Positions 1 through 13,367 of a stretch of DNA of 64,000 nucleotides are shown in pieces (the stretch's first letter is position 1; each line of letters begins with the position of its first letter). Origin of the DNA: Cranoglanis bouderius. Its lineage: Eukaryota; Chordata; Actinopteri; Siluriformes; Cranoglanididae. The translations under genes were made by a program, and so were the position numbers. The notes beneath the pieces are model-generated. The model ran no database searches. It saw only the letters and a program-made list of their open reading frames with translations, and had not been told where the DNA came from. The stretch is taken from NCBI GenBank assembly GCA_023630585.1, contig CM042555.1, positions 18,733,501 to 18,797,500 on the forward strand, read 5' to 3'.

Positions 1-420
1 TTTCTTGCAATTATTTCCACCCTCAGCTTTTTTTTTTGTCACACCTCTGTCAGAGCAGTTACTGTGATCCTTTATTACCTGTAGAGTCAACTACCTATTA
101 GAATACTTACTCAACCCCGACTATTGTTAACAGTGGATCTCCCATTGGGCCTGGCTGTCCATACCATTGGAATAGCGCTCTCCTCCTAGCTCACTGAGCT
201 GTTTGAAAGTTTGAAAACGTGCCCTTGTCCCAGAGGAAGCCTTCCTGGATTGCTGGCTGTCGTGAGATAAGTAGATTAATGGTGTAAAAATAGGCGATGA
301 CTAAACTGAAAGAATGGGTAAAGTGTTAAACGGTAACACAAGAACTTATCAACAGTGAGAGGTGCGTTTGATTTGATGTTCCTCCCTCTGGAAGTATTAC
401 TATCATCATTATCTTTAGCA

Positions 421-452
<32 letters not shown>

Positions 453-1375
453 CTATGTGTGTTTCTATGTGTGTGTCATGCTGCTCAAACTCTTATCTGA
501 GCAGTGTGTTGTCTCGGGGGGGGGGGACCATGGTGCCGTGGCTAATGGTGCAGACGACGGAGTAATGACAAGGCTCGTGGCTGTGGCTGGCAGCGAGGAT
601 CTATGTCTATATCTCTCCTCTCCCCTGGGCTCCCTAATCACACACACACACACACACACACCACACACACACACACATAGCTCAGAGGCTCGGATGTGCA
701 TCGAAATCCACTCTGGCTCACCTCTTTATAGACCAAGGGAAAGTGTTTGTGTTGTTCTAATGGATGAACTTGGCTCTGAAATTGTAAATACGCAGTACAC
801 GGACAGTCAGTGTCGATCATTACCCTCGGACCCTCGTACACACTCTCTTGGTGTAATCGATAATCGACGGGCCCAGTGGGAAGAGCGGCTCGTATTAACT
901 AATTGGACCCACGTTACATATTTAACCTCGTATTCATTATCTCTAGACAGCATGTGTGTGTGGTGTGTGAGAGAGGTGTATATGTGTGTGTGTGTGTGTG
1001 TTTGCGTGCAGGGAACGCCAGATACAGCTGTCGTCATGCTTCCGCGAGCAGACACAGAGCAGTGCCTCCTCTCCTGCATTCGCTCCGCTAGATAACTCTG
1101 TAGGCTCCACTTCACCAGAGCTAAATTAAACCCGAAGCACAACATCTCAGCCACGGAGCGGAACCAATACACAACGTACACAGTGTTTCGACTTTAAGCC
1201 TTTGTTTAGTTTCCACACACGAGGCTAAAGTAGCTAGCAACCTTACAGCCCGCAGTTTAACGTTGTGCAAAGTGCACGCGTAAATCATCACACACTTATC
1301 TCAAAGCGTATCGGGTTGTTCAGTATCTCTAACACACTTGTTCATGTGGTTTCTGACACTGCATGACACGCCGTT
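1..1375. other. Non-coding stretch, RBM20 5' flank or intron 1
   Basis: I see no exon with protein similarity here. The open frames are short and come from GT/CA tracts at about 424-452, 640-677 and 979-1002. A run of G lies at 517-527. The stretch is either intron 1 or upstream sequence of the RBM20 gene to the right. Confidence 0.5.
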
Positions 1376-1500
1376 AGCTATAAATACGGGCGAACGGACG
1401 TCACGGAGCTAAAAACGGTCGCAGCTCCATCGCTTTCCTCCTCAGCACATAGTTCGGTGTCTCACACACACACACACACACACTCACACACACACTCAGG
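1376..1500 (+). promoter_or_regulatory. Possible TATA/CRE promoter with a non-coding first exon
   Basis: A TATAAATA box lies at 1379-1386, followed by GACGTCAC, a CRE-like ATF/CREB site, at 1397-1404. About 95 bases further on, after a CA-rich tract, CAG|GTAGGA at 1497-1505 is a good 5' splice site. The spacing suggests a promoter plus a non-coding exon of about 85 bases. No ATG is present, so it could serve an alternative RBM20 transcript or an unrelated RNA. Motif evidence only. Confidence 0.25.
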
Positions 1501-1743
1501 TAGGAGGCGTGGCCTAAAGTTTGAAGATGGAAATGTGAATTAGATTTCATTTGTGCAATGCTATTTTTGATCTGTTACGGGGGCACGTCATTTGGCGGGA
1601 GTGTGTGATGACTAAGGCATGCAGCTTGCACAATCATAAACTGGTAGTTAACCGTAAGCTTTCCTCACTTGTTCGCTACGTTAGCTAACACTATTAGCTC
1701 TAGTACCAAAGTAAAGGAGAAAACCTCTGACACCATACATGGT

Positions 1744-2210
1744 CTAGTTGATGAGGCCTGGGTTAAATTGGGTTACATTTATGTTGCGCGAGCTTGTAGA
1801 TACATTTCGCGTGGAACCCCGATGTGCTCTCCTCTCAACCTCGTTGTAACCCGTCTGCCTCAGTGCTCGTTGTGTTGAGATGCTTTTCTGCTCACCACGG
1901 TTGTAAAGAGTGGTTATCTGAGTTACCGTAGCCTGCATGTCAGCTCGAACCAATCTGGCCATTCTCATCTGACCACGCTTATCAACAAGGCGTCTCCGCC
2001 TGCAAAACCGGATGTATTTTGTTTAGAAAATTGTGATCTCGGTGATCGTGATCGTGGCATGGTTGTCGGTGCCCAACATGCTGGTTCGGAGCTGCTGATC
2101 TCTTGAGACTTTCACACAGAATGGTGCGGAAAACGAAGGTCAATCAACTAAGCACTCTTTACATCCGTGGTGAGCAGAAAAGCATCTCAGAATGCTTTGT
2201 TGCACTGACG
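1744..2210. mobile_element. Two Tc1-like transposon fragments, head to head
   Basis: On the minus strand, 1744-1968 encodes a stretch including MARLVRADMQATVTQITTLYN and GEQKSIS, typical of the DNA-binding part of fish Tc1-like transposases. On the plus strand, about 2035-2210 carries another piece of the same part (reading like ISRDFHTEWCG), ending in the same TGGTGAGCAGAAAAGCATCT text that appears in reverse at 1880-1900. The two pieces form an imperfect inverted pair. Both are short and cannot encode transposase. Confidence 0.7.
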
Positions 2211-4109
2211 CTTTTGATCCACAGTAAGATTACCCTTGTAGGATTAGTATGAGAGGAAATAGTAAAGAAATACACTTTACGTTATAAGATAACAAACAGA
2301 TAAGCCTCTGGTTCTTACGTATTGTACTGCAGTGGTGAACGGACACATCCTCTATTTGTCTGTGTATTTTTTCTTAACCCTGTGCTCTTCTGGCTCCTCA
2401 CGGCTTTATTTGTCTTCTCCCGCTGTGTGTAATCCATCTCTCTCAGAGACTTCCATAACTCATCTTGTTTGGGTTCTGGATTATGTAACGTCTAAACCAC
2501 TTTGCACACCGATTTCTGTCGTGTCCAGAACGGAAACATATGGATCCATATGGCTCATTTCTGCAGGAATCACTGTGCGTCTGGCTGAAGAATGTTATAA
2601 AGCGGCGGTTCTCAAGCTGGGGTCTGCAATTTTTAATTCTGTTATCGTGATCCGGTTATTAGCTCTGAGTGGTCCCTTGAGTTGAATCTGAAATGTAATG
2701 ACTCAAAAACAAATCGCATAGAAATATAAATGATATCACATTTTTACAATACATAATATGTATCACGACATTTATGTCTGCTTATAAACAGTAGTGTTGT
2801 ATTTAAATAAATGTAGTTTAATTATACATTTACTTATCATATTTTTACACTGAAAAGGAGGGAAGAGGGAAGCTAAAAGTTCTCATTTACCAACAAACAT
2901 CACTGCAAAAGCCGCAGCAAAATCAGGCGTTTCTGTCCGCAAGAATCACAAAAAACACTCGGAGAAATCCTGTACTGACTGATTTATCACAATATCAATA
3001 TTATATCGTCATATCGCCCAGCAGTAGCTGTCAATAATGTCGTATAGGGCTGGGCAAAATATCACTAAAAAAATATCATAGCACGATACACAATATGTAC
3101 GACGGTATGTTACATAGGTTTATGAATAAAAAAAACAAAATCTGAAGGTTACATTAACGTTAGTTAAAAATAATTAGTTTAAATGAAATGAGTTTTAAAT
3201 ATAACTTTGAATGAGTTCACTTTTAATTGATCAGTGTGCAACGTTTAACAAATAGACACATGCAGTGAGTTCACTTGATGAAAACAGTGTTTAAGACCAT
3301 GTTCTGTGATACGTGTTGACAGTTTGTCAAATCTATTTAATTTTTTTCAGATCGTGTCCCATCACCGTTTCAGTAGCTAGTTTAAGCACACGAGCCAGGG
3401 CGCTATCACATTCAGTGAGCCGCTGAGGGGGCAGGGAGGGGAAGAGTCATATGCGCAGGCATAGCTTTCCATGTGTGGGCCGAGGAGCAGGTGGACGAGG
3501 CGCCGTGACCCGATTGGCCAACGACAGCACGTTGCTGGGCAGAGCTGCAAGCTGATTGGTTAAAGTCGAATAGTGCTGACAGATGGTAAAACGTTTCTCG
3601 GGCGCTGGATGCCGTTACAGCGTCACTCTGAATGAAACCGAAGGCATGTGGAGTGCCAAAAGGGTCAAAACTGTCTGATCGTTTCAGTGTCAAAGCTACG
3701 TTTTTAAATTATTACTATTATTGAACAGATTTGCGTTTCTCAGAGAGTCCGCTTGCCATGAAGCTACAGATATTATAGAGAGTATGTTCAGGCTGTCAGT
3801 AAGCAAGACCAAGGGCCCTTGAGCTCTTTTTCCAGATCACATGATGGTATTTATTCTGTATTTTAAGATCTGTAACGACTTACAAGCGAAACCCAGAGTC
3901 CAGTCCAAGAATCCGATCCAACATGGCCTCTGTGGGATTTGAAACCTACTAGCGCCAAAGCTAAGCAATGGCAGAACAAGAAGTTTAATGGTCCGTATTA
4001 ATCTATTTAAGAACAGTACCTCGGGGACGTGCTGTTAATATTCTTTACAGGGAGATGAAATCGTCAGAATAAATTACGCATGTCCATTTCGAACCATCTC
4101 ACAGCCAAG

Positions 4110-4148
<39 letters not shown>

Positions 4149-4676
4149 GCAGATTGGAGGGTGTGAGTTTGTATTACGTGCCAGCTCTGACCGCAGATCA
4201 TGACGAGACGTGCCGGCTAGGTTAATTTATCGGCGCCAGGCCAAACATCAAGCCAAACAACACAGGGCCAAAAACCTGGCACCTTCAACGCTCCATGTGC
4301 TCCAGAGCTCAGTGACACGTACTGTCAGCGAGCAGGGCGTACAGCGTCAAGCTTTTCTTACTGACTGTCAGGGCCGACGCTTCAGCCTACACCACGGTTC
4401 CTCAGAGCCATCCGTGTGTGGTGCATGCTGGGTATTTACACCACGTTTCCATATGCCATAAAACTGCACCAGTTTTTCTTCAGCGAGGTAATGACTTAGA
4501 AGACTTTCAGCAACTCTATTCCTTGTCTTTACTTTTCGAAGAATGAAGCAAGAAGCAGCTATGAAGTCTAATCTATAAAATAGAAAAGTGAGCTTGGGGA
4601 TTGTGGCCAAAGCTTTTATGGCACGACTTCGAGGGAAAATGAGGCAGAATCCAGTCAAAGCACAGCGCTGAGGATT
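2211..4676. other. Non-coding stretch with repeat scraps
   Basis: No exon is recognised. Around 2985-3080 two copies of a CGATAT/GCCCAGC motif face each other (ATATCGCCCAGC at about 3012-3023 and GGGCTGGGC at 3048-3056), as seen at the ends of common fish repeats. A (GA)n tract lies at about 4113-4145. The open frame on the minus strand at 3412-3693 has no recognisable similarity. Confidence 0.4.
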
Positions 4677-5070
4677 TCTTGATTGCTCAGATTTCTATAA
4701 CAGCAGTAATCTGAGTCACGGTAATACGTTTCTATAGCAACAGCTCATTCACAGGGACTTGCATGACGGATGCCCTACATTAATCTAAGTCTAGTTTTAA
4801 AAAAAAAACAAAGAAGCTTTCTGTAAACAGCTTTGTTTATTAACATTTATGGAAGGAGTCTCCAGTTTCAGCGCTTTGTAAGAGTCAGTAAGTTTTCCAA
4901 CGTCTTCAGGGCAGAATGACAAACTGCTTTTTTTTTTTTTGTTTCAGGGACGTTCCACGACATTAAATGTAACTATAAACTGAGTAAAAAAGAGTCATTC
5001 ATTAATAAATAAACAGTTGTAATTGTGGACCAAACAAAATGCTGTTGTATAAGAGGAATTAAACATGTTA
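4677..5070 (+). repeat. Dispersed repeat, copy 1 (GGAGTCTCCAGTTTCAGCGC family)
   Basis: This copy contains a block ending in AACAGCTCATTCACAGGGA (4739-4757), then AAGGAGTCTCCAGTTTCAG (from 4853), then a tail ending in TATAAGAGGAATTAAAC at about 5048-5064. The same blocks recur at 16696, 24560-24694, 38906-38955 and 60070-60180, so this is an interspersed family. I do not know its name. It has no coding capacity and is most like a non-autonomous DNA element. Confidence 0.6.
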
Positions 5071-6431
5071 TCAAGCTCGAAGTGGTTACAGTTACTCTAC
5101 TTTACCACACCACAACACACCAGCGTTATTATTATTTTCCTATAACAGCTTATATCAGACTATATCACCCTAGATATTTTTGAAATATCAGATTCTGCCT
5201 ACATTGCGTTTGAGTGTCCTCCTTTGTGTGAATTTGGACCGAGTGTGTTGTGAGTTGAGCCGTGACTTGGGTGGAGATCAGCTTGCTGTAAATCACCACC
5301 TCCCATACCCAGATCACCCAGCGAGCAGCTGATCCAGAGCCGCTCATCGACATGACACGCTTGTTGATAGATGACTTACGGCTTGTTGGTGTAAAGCTGT
5401 TACAACCATGTTTTTTTGTGTTATGGTGCTAGAACCTGGGGGCTTTTATTTCCCACGCTGCACTGCTCTCAGACGTCTGTGCGACACACAAGACGGATGC
5501 TGTATGAGGGATGAAAAATCTCTCAGCTCCATCTAGTGGACATGGACATGCTTTTAGTATTGTTTGGCTCATTCAGAGTCAACTCAGACAAGGTTGTTGA
5601 TGCATGACTCAGATTTTATATTTAGGATTTAGTATCTCCAGAAATATTATTCCCAGCCACTTGAAAATTAGATAAACTTGTTTTCGATCCGTGTAATGCT
5701 CAGACGTCACCACAGAAGGCTTGTTTGTGACATCTGGGGCTTGTAGACCCCCACTTTAATAGGCACAAATGCTAGAAGTCACATTTTGTGCTTAAACTAC
5801 TATATTTCATTGACGTTGTGCCAAAATCTGAGGTCTGAACAACCACTAGAATTCAGGATATTGACAAAAATCACGAGATAAGTTTAAAACTTTGCGCTAT
5901 ATTGACGTGCCCAAGACAGTGATGTTGACTCATTAGTAGAATCATGAAAAATGGTGTGAAATATATTTAAAGTAAGGCCATGTTATGTTCCAAGTCGCAA
6001 CGTCCTTCCATGTTGTCTTCATGTTTAAAATCAGTCCAGATATGAGCCTTATTTTTGCTTGTTCGACTGAACGTATAAAAGGAAACCCTACAAAAACCCT
6101 TCACATGGAATATTATGTTATATCGTATTATCTATGTGTGTTACCACTGGAATGGAAGATACGGCATCAGAAAACGCAACCGGTGTCTGAACGGGACATA
6201 GATTTCATGCAAGATTTCCACAGTTCAAAGAGCTAAAATTGGATTTGGATCCGATTAAATATGACGATATGATGATATAACATCAGTATTATGATAAATG
6301 GTGCCACTTTTCCGAAATATTGTGGCTACCGTGAAAACTTTTTATTAAATAAACGTGAAAAAGACATTCTTAGTAATTGCAAAATGTCTCGAACCAGCTG
6401 ATTTGATGTTTGATGTTGTACTTGTAACTAG

Positions 6432-6435
<4 letters not shown>

Positions 6436-6507
<72 letters not shown>
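6436..6507. repeat. (AT)n microsatellite
   Basis: An uninterrupted AT dinucleotide run of about 72 bases. A second, shorter run follows at 6743-6769. Confidence 0.95.
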
Positions 6508-6512
<5 letters not shown>

Positions 6513-6918
6513 AACAAAACAATACGTTAATAAAAAATGTCATAAACGTAATAAATTGTCGCAATACACTTTCCTGAGGTGTTTTTCTAACTTAAAAAAA
6601 CCTATGCAGCCGATTTAATGTGAAACATTTTGTACTTTAAAACTGTAAAATGTATTTTTTAAAAATATTGTTATTATTTGCATTCTTTAAAATTTTTTTA
6701 AATACTTTTTAGTTTAAAGATTGTCTTTTTCTAGTCATTGTAAATATATATATATATATATATATATATCAGACGATACGTACGTGTGTGTATTTTGTAA
6801 CCGGTGCGTAAAGAGAATGGCATGAGGGAGCGTCGTGTTTCACAGTCCACAGTTTCCTCAAAAACTTTTCAAGTTTGTCAGTTTTTGTATTATAGAATGT
6901 ATAGTTAGTTCTATGAGT

Positions 6919-6961
<43 letters not shown>
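6919..6961. repeat. (GT)n microsatellite
   Basis: An uninterrupted GT run of about 43 bases. Confidence 0.95.
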
Positions 6962-6964
<3 letters not shown>

Positions 6965-8044
6965 CGATTCTGATGTATTTAAACCAGCTGTTAAACGTTG
7001 ACCGTAAGCCTAATGTGTGTTTAATGGCTGCCGTGGATTAGGGATCGACGACAGGCAGTAAGGACTTTCGGATGCACTCTGTCTGCAGTTTAAATGGACG
7101 GATTTTGAAGAACGTCACGTTGATACAACAAATGTGAAATTTAGATTTTTTGAGTGGGAGAGAGAGAGAGAAAGAGAGAGAGCGAGCTCTTTCTACACTG
7201 TATACTTAAGCATGCAATATAGAGTAATTGTGTTGTGAATTTGATATTTTTAGCTAATACTGTATATTACTATAGCGAAATATACTGATAGGTTAATAGC
7301 TATAGGTGATAAATATACAGAGCGAGTCAAAATGACACTAACACTAGTTTATCCAATACTACCTATAGAATAAAAGGGAAACAATTAAACAAGTCCCAAA
7401 ATCTTTGTATTTAGATTTAGCTTATGTATTTCTTCCACAAATTGTCTAATTCTGCAGTATTGAGTCGGTTCCATTTCTTGAGGTTTAACACAAAACGCAG
7501 TGTCCAAAAGCTATAATATATGAATATATAACATAATAAAATTAAAGATCTAGTTTGGTAAAAATTCTATTTATTTATTTATTTATTTTACCTCAAACCG
7601 ACACTTCCTGTGCTGGAAAAGCAATTAAAAACCATTTCTAATGGCTCGTAACATGTTTCAGGTGGTAATGCAACTTACAGTATAACTATTAATATAATGT
7701 AATGTAATGTGAGTCCTAATGGTTCCTGATGATCTAATTTCCTTCTGATTATAATCATCTACCCATTAAAGAAAGGCTTGTTGGGTTCTAGCAAAGTTTT
7801 ATTTACCAGTGACCAGAAAATCCCCAATGGAAACCTTCAGGAATGTGATAGAAAGCATTAAACCAGTAACTTGCTAAAGATATTTTCTTTACTAAAGGGA
7901 TCGTAATGCAGAGGTATGACAATCTGTATCTGTTATCTGTAAACACCGAGCAAAGGATGAAAAAACAAAAAAAATCATTTAGCACATAGTTAGACTCAGG
8001 ACGCCTAAAGTTTAATGGTGAAACGATGATAATTCATAATTCTA

Positions 8045-8330
8045 GTCTCGTGTTGCCAGTGCAAAAATAAACACGCAAACTGTAGACAAAGTAGCATCCA
8101 GGGTTTGGGCTCGGGTTACTGTCTCCACATGTCTGCGTGGGTTCCTCGGTTTCCTTCCACCTCCCAAAAACATGCTGATGGATTGGCTGCACAAAAATGC
8201 CTGTAGGTGTGTGTGCATGGTGCCATGATGTCCCATCCAGGGTGTATCCCCGCCTCCCGCCCAGTGTTCCCATTATAGGCTGCGACCCTGACCCTGATAA
8301 AGTGCTGACTGTAGATGAATGAATGAACTT
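8045..8330 (+). mobile_element. LINE/SINE 3' tail, copy 1
   Basis: The sequence reads like the conserved 3' tail of fish L2-type LINEs and their SINEs: TCCATCCAGGGTGT-type text with a CCCGCCT block (about 8230-8260), then GCGACCCTGACCCTGATAAA (8281-8300), ending in GATGAATGAATGAAC. Related copies lie at about 46690-46780 and 53255-53345 on the same strand. The family assignment is from memory of such tails; no reverse transcriptase is present. Confidence 0.6.
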
Positions 8331-8800
8331 TCGACAGTGTCGTATTTACCTCCTGCAGTGAGTCGAGTCCGTTGAGAATGAATTCGTTCTTGCTCGTGTG
8401 TGAGCCACCGCTCGTGCTGTCAGTGCTTCTGTTTGTCATTAGAAGTGACCCTTATCACTCTTCTCTTAGTGAGACACGTTGCTGGTGCCAGTGAAACATG
8501 GACATGGAAAAACAAGAGCAGATGTTTAGTGACAGTCAGACAGAATGGGGGGACGAGTGGAAAAGGCAGTCAGGTGAGAACACCGCCAGTCTGGTTGAAA
8601 TATAAACCAGTGGCCAATCTCTGAAGCTGACCCAGTGGGGTCTGGGATTTCTCGATTTCTCGTCATAGTGGCGGAAATCACGCTCGTTCATCAGTCACAC
8701 GGATTCGGGTCACGAGCTTCATATCAAACTCTGATCAGTGCGCACAGCACTCAACCAAAAAAAACAACAAACAAAAACACCTTCTTGATGATAGAGCAAG

Positions 8801-8930
8801 GATACGGTAACTCAAACAATCACTCTTTACAACTGTGCCGAGCAGAAAAGCATCTCAGCACATCGAATCATGAGGCAGATGCAGAACAGGAACATCTGAC
8901 GCTACAGTGGACAATTTTGAGACACTTCGA
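8801..8930 (+). mobile_element. Tc1-like transposon fragment
   Basis: AATCACTCTTTACAACTGTG followed by GAGCAGAAAAGCATCTCAG matches the same transposase segment found at 1880-1900 and 2160-2190. Only about 130 bases remain and the reading frame is broken. Confidence 0.6.
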
Positions 8931-9311
8931 AATGGCCGCACAACCCCTACGTTCCATTCAGGAGGCAGTATAAGGACAGCTGTCTTCTGATGTCTCTTGT
9001 ATGACGTGAGCACGTGCTGCGTTTGGACAAGGCATCCCGTTTATTCTGCAGATCTGTCACTCCTACCGAGGAGCGCATTTCATCAGCGTAGTAGCGGGTG
9101 ATATGATACTGTTATTGTGATGGATTTATAGTATTCTCATGACGTTTACAGTGCTCTTACACTAACAAGTAGCTGTTTAGATTTTATTTTACTTTGATCA
9201 ATTTTTCAATTTCTTTTTAAACCAATCGAATTTTCAAACGTGTTAAAATGTGTTTTTCCTACTGTAACTGAAAATGAAATATTGTGATACGTATTGTGTA
9301 ACGTAAAAATG

Positions 9312-9342
<31 letters not shown>

Positions 9343-9623
9343 ACTTCCAATGTTGGTTTTTAAATAAAAACCCAAAGGGTTAGGGTTAGCAATTCTTGCG
9401 CTATGAAAATGTACCACTGCTACACATTGAAACAGTAACTAATATTAAATTTGACATTTAAGATGATTTTATTATTACCAAAACATTTTCAAAAATTATT
9501 GCTATATTTTACAAAGGTGCCATGTTGCTAGTATCTGGCTTTGTGCTCGTCCCCGGTCTTTGCTAAGCACTCGTGGCATTTCACAGCCCGTCATGCGCTT
9601 GTAAAGCAGCCTGCTAGAATCAG

Positions 9624-9689
<66 letters not shown>
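9624..9689. repeat. (CA)n microsatellite
   Basis: A CA run of about 66 bases. Thirty-eight bases later a (GT)n run of about 37 bases follows at 9728-9764, so the two arms could pair as a hairpin. Further GT runs lie at about 9880-9921 and 10054-10091. Confidence 0.95.
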
Positions 9690-9695
<6 letters not shown>

Positions 9696-9725
9696 AGACC
9701 TGCCAGAGCAGCTATGAGTGGTCAC

Positions 9726-9766
<41 letters not shown>

Positions 9767-9882
9767 TAAGTGAAGGTCACAGTAAGGAGAAGCGTGTGCC
9801 AAAAACCTAGTAGACGTCCAGTGCTCAGGTCAGTCGTTCTTTTATTGTTTTTGCTCAAATGGTTAATATGTGTGAGGTTGTG

Positions 9883-9917
<35 letters not shown>

Positions 9918-10052
9918 GTGTTTGAGGTCTCAGTGAAGTGGTCAGAGAGGTGTGTGGTTTAGCACATTCTAATTCGCGCTTGCTTTTTGGTCCTCACTCA
10001 TCTCCATGGCTAATTTATCAGTTCCTATTGTGGAGCTTTTGGAGCGGCTGCG

Positions 10053-10093
<41 letters not shown>

Positions 10094-10200
10094 ATGAAGA
10101 AACTCCAAGATCTGGGTGCATCTCTTGGGACTTGAAGTGGAACCGTGCTGTATCTTTTCCGGTGATTTACGTTGATTCGTTTTCCAAAACGTTATAATGT

Positions 10201-13150
10201 CACATTTTTACGATCCAACAGGAAATCGATTTTTTTTTTCTCTCAAAGAATGTGACTGGATACTTTTATTCTCAGAAGATATTTCAGAAGATAAAATGTA
10301 TTACCAGTAGCAAATTTTATTCCAAGCACCCTTTTTCTGATGACTTTTGAATTTGGCTATATGTACTGTATATTAGTCGCAAAAATTTTAGTACTACTTT
10401 TTGGGAGTTAAGCTAAATTTACAATGGTTGTGTTTAAAATGTACTAAAATGTAGTCACTGCAAAATTATGAAGTAAATTTGAATTTCGCAATAATTCTGT
10501 GATAAAATAGCTAAACTCATAACTATATGTTTTAAAAATTGTATTCTATATAATACTAAAACTATCCATGTATGATTTTAACATTGGCTGTGCCTTTACT
10601 GTTTAGTTTTATTTATTTATTTATTCATTTATTTATCTATTTATTTGAACTAAATATCAACTCAAAACAATTAGCATGTAACATTCATAAATATTATATT
10701 TCAATGTAGCCACTTTTATTAATACACATTTTAGACAGAGTAAATAATACTAGACTTATTCAGTTTTTTTCTTTTACACAATTGTTTGATTTCAATTCTA
10801 TTTTAATTTTGTAGTATAAAAAGATTTTCAGAACGTTAGAGAGATGGAATAAGATACAGTAAAAGTCCAAAATATTTATTGGACTTCTTATTTTTAAATA
10901 AACCGTAAGCTTAAATTGGTGCTAGAGTTGTTTAAGTTGTTTATTATTTTAGTATATAATACTGAATACTACTACTACTATTACTAATAATAATAATAAT
11001 AATAATAATTTAAATTGTATTGTAAATCTGAAAATTCTACAAAGTTACATTTCACATTTGTAATAAAAGGTTTACTTAATAAGTGTATAGAATTATTTAT
11101 TATTGAATTATATTACAGCCTAGACATTTAATTAAAAATATTATAAATTAATCATAAAAGTAATTTAACATTAAGTAGTACAAATTGTGCAGGAAGCATT
11201 CAGTATATACTTTATAATTACTTTATAATTGCCGCACATTTGTTAGAGTTTATTATGTTATGACACTACTTTATTTATTTTTTAAAAAAGTACTAAATGC
11301 ACTACAGATAAATTTAACACATAATTCCAAATGGTTTTTTAACATAACTAAGAGATCTGTCGACCTCTGTAAATTAAGTACAAGATGCACAAGGTACAAG
11401 GTATTATATTAAATAAAATTAAATAAGTTGAACAGCAATTTCATTTCACTCTAAAAATAAGTTTCTGAAATTCCAGCTAAATGTTTAACACAGGAAGTGC
11501 AACAAAGAGCAAAAATTTCAAATCACAGCAGAACTATAAATACCAGAAAGAAATCTAATACAATGATAAAGCTGCGCAGGTTTGATATTGTGTGTTACTG
11601 ATGATGTGCTCATGCGTACTTTGGACCTACTTTGGCATTATATTTTCTCTGAATACTAGCTCTCTTTGAAATAACAGTAATAATTTTTGAAGTTAAATTG
11701 TGGCCTGAACAAAGTTTTGACTCAAGGAAAATTAACATAAATGAGCACTTTTTCCATTGTACAATTAATAATCAACATTGGAATTTAAAAAAAATCAAAT
11801 TTTGAAGTTCAAAGTTGTAACTACATGCTAGCCACTAGCATAATGAAGAAATCAAAAAGAATTTAAGACACAAAATGTGTCTTAAAATACTTACTAACAT
11901 ACTATACAGTTTCTTTTAGCAGTAACATTAATATTAATGCAAATGTATAAAAAACAAAATACAATAAATGTGGTAACACTGTAAGTTAAGGTTCCACAAA
12001 CTGACATTGTTTATAGCTTTAGCTCAAGCTTAATCGTTACATTTGAACAATTTACAAAAATTAGCAGCTGATGTTGATTTGAATGTCAATATATTAAACA
12101 TTATCTAATTTTTTAACTAACTATTTTTTTTAACTAAATATCAATCTGCATAAAGTAATAAATAATATAAATGAAATGACTACACTTGCTTATTTTATGT
12201 AGCAATTGCTGTAGAAATATATATATAGTCAGTTTAATGAGTGTAAACACTTATGTCTACTAAAGTATTACTAATCATAATGTTCATATTAATGTTGGTC
12301 ATTTGTGGATATAATTTTAGTCAAGATTAGTTAATGCTGTTGTTTAAACAAACATTTATTACAGATGTTCACTGATTTCATGGTTTGTTCATGCTGTTTA
12401 ATAATATCAGGTTAATGTAAAACAGTTAACAAACTCAATTCCAATCTTTTTATTACAAAATTTCAAATCCTCAAATTCTTTCATTATTTTTAAAAAAATA
12501 CCTGATCCAATATTTTTTTCCGATATAGATCCTGTGTATAACAAAGACACATCAGCTATACTGAGGATGTTTCACTTGCAGGCTATCAGTGGAAATACTT
12601 TAATACTGCTACACATAGCTAAATCTGTACATTCTCTATTTGCACATACCAGGCATGTGGAACGAATCAATTTGACAATATATCTTGCGGTATTCAACAC
12701 TTTAATTTATAAAATATTATCCCTTTTTTGTTTGGCATGTTTTTGGGCATTGTGCCCATAATTTATTTGATTTATTTAATTTTGAAAACAGCAAAAGGTC
12801 TGCCAACTTGTAACATTCTTTATTTAGGAAAGAAATAATAATAACTGAGGAACATTTGTCCTGTTTTTTCAAGCAAATCTTTTTATTTTATTTTATTTTT
12901 TAATAAATAAATACAGACTGGCCAATTATTACAATACGAGAATCATTGCAATGATTTCATTTTAATACATGTTGCAAAATAAAATAATTTTTCTAATCCT
13001 GCTTCTCTTATTTTTCTGTTTCTGATATCTGAGTAAACCTCCACGTCCGATTTCGTTATTATTAGTGAATCGTGTTCAGCCACTAAAACATTTCTGTTTT
13101 CATTCTTTTAAGAAACTATGTGCAGCGCAGACACAAAAAAGTAAAAATAG
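10201..13150. other. AT-rich non-coding stretch
   Basis: Very AT-rich sequence with short TTTA/TAAT runs (about 10607-10650 and 10970-11010). I see no exon, RNA gene or clear mobile element. The frame at 12534-12761 has no recognisable similarity. Confidence 0.5.
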
Positions 13151-13151
13151 A

Positions 13152-13193
<42 letters not shown>

Positions 13194-13367
13194 TATCAAC
13201 CCAGCTGGTGTGGAGCGCTGCTGAAACGTGAGACATTAGGAAGACAAGCGTGAAGTGTGATGATGGACACGAGGGACCCGCTGTAAAACACTCGCTTTAT
13301 CGATTTCCCTCAGTGAAAGTGACACGGAGTGTGTGTCCACTATAATCACGTCTGCTTAACTTCCATG

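Larger units (their letters stand above)
5071..8040. other. Non-coding, AT-rich stretch with microsatellites
   Basis: No exon is recognised. The stretch holds (AT)n at 6436-6507 and 6743-6769, (GT)n at 6919-6961, a GA-rich tract at about 7157-7182 and (TTTA)n at about 7568-7590. A CTCF-like motif (reverse strand) lies at 5524-5542. The frames at 6370-6564 and 6835-7041 are translated microsatellites. Confidence 0.5.

Noticed and set aside
355..1181. Open frames of 246 and 124 residues on opposite strands
   Set aside because: They are made mostly of GT/CA runs and have no recognisable similarity or ATG-based start.
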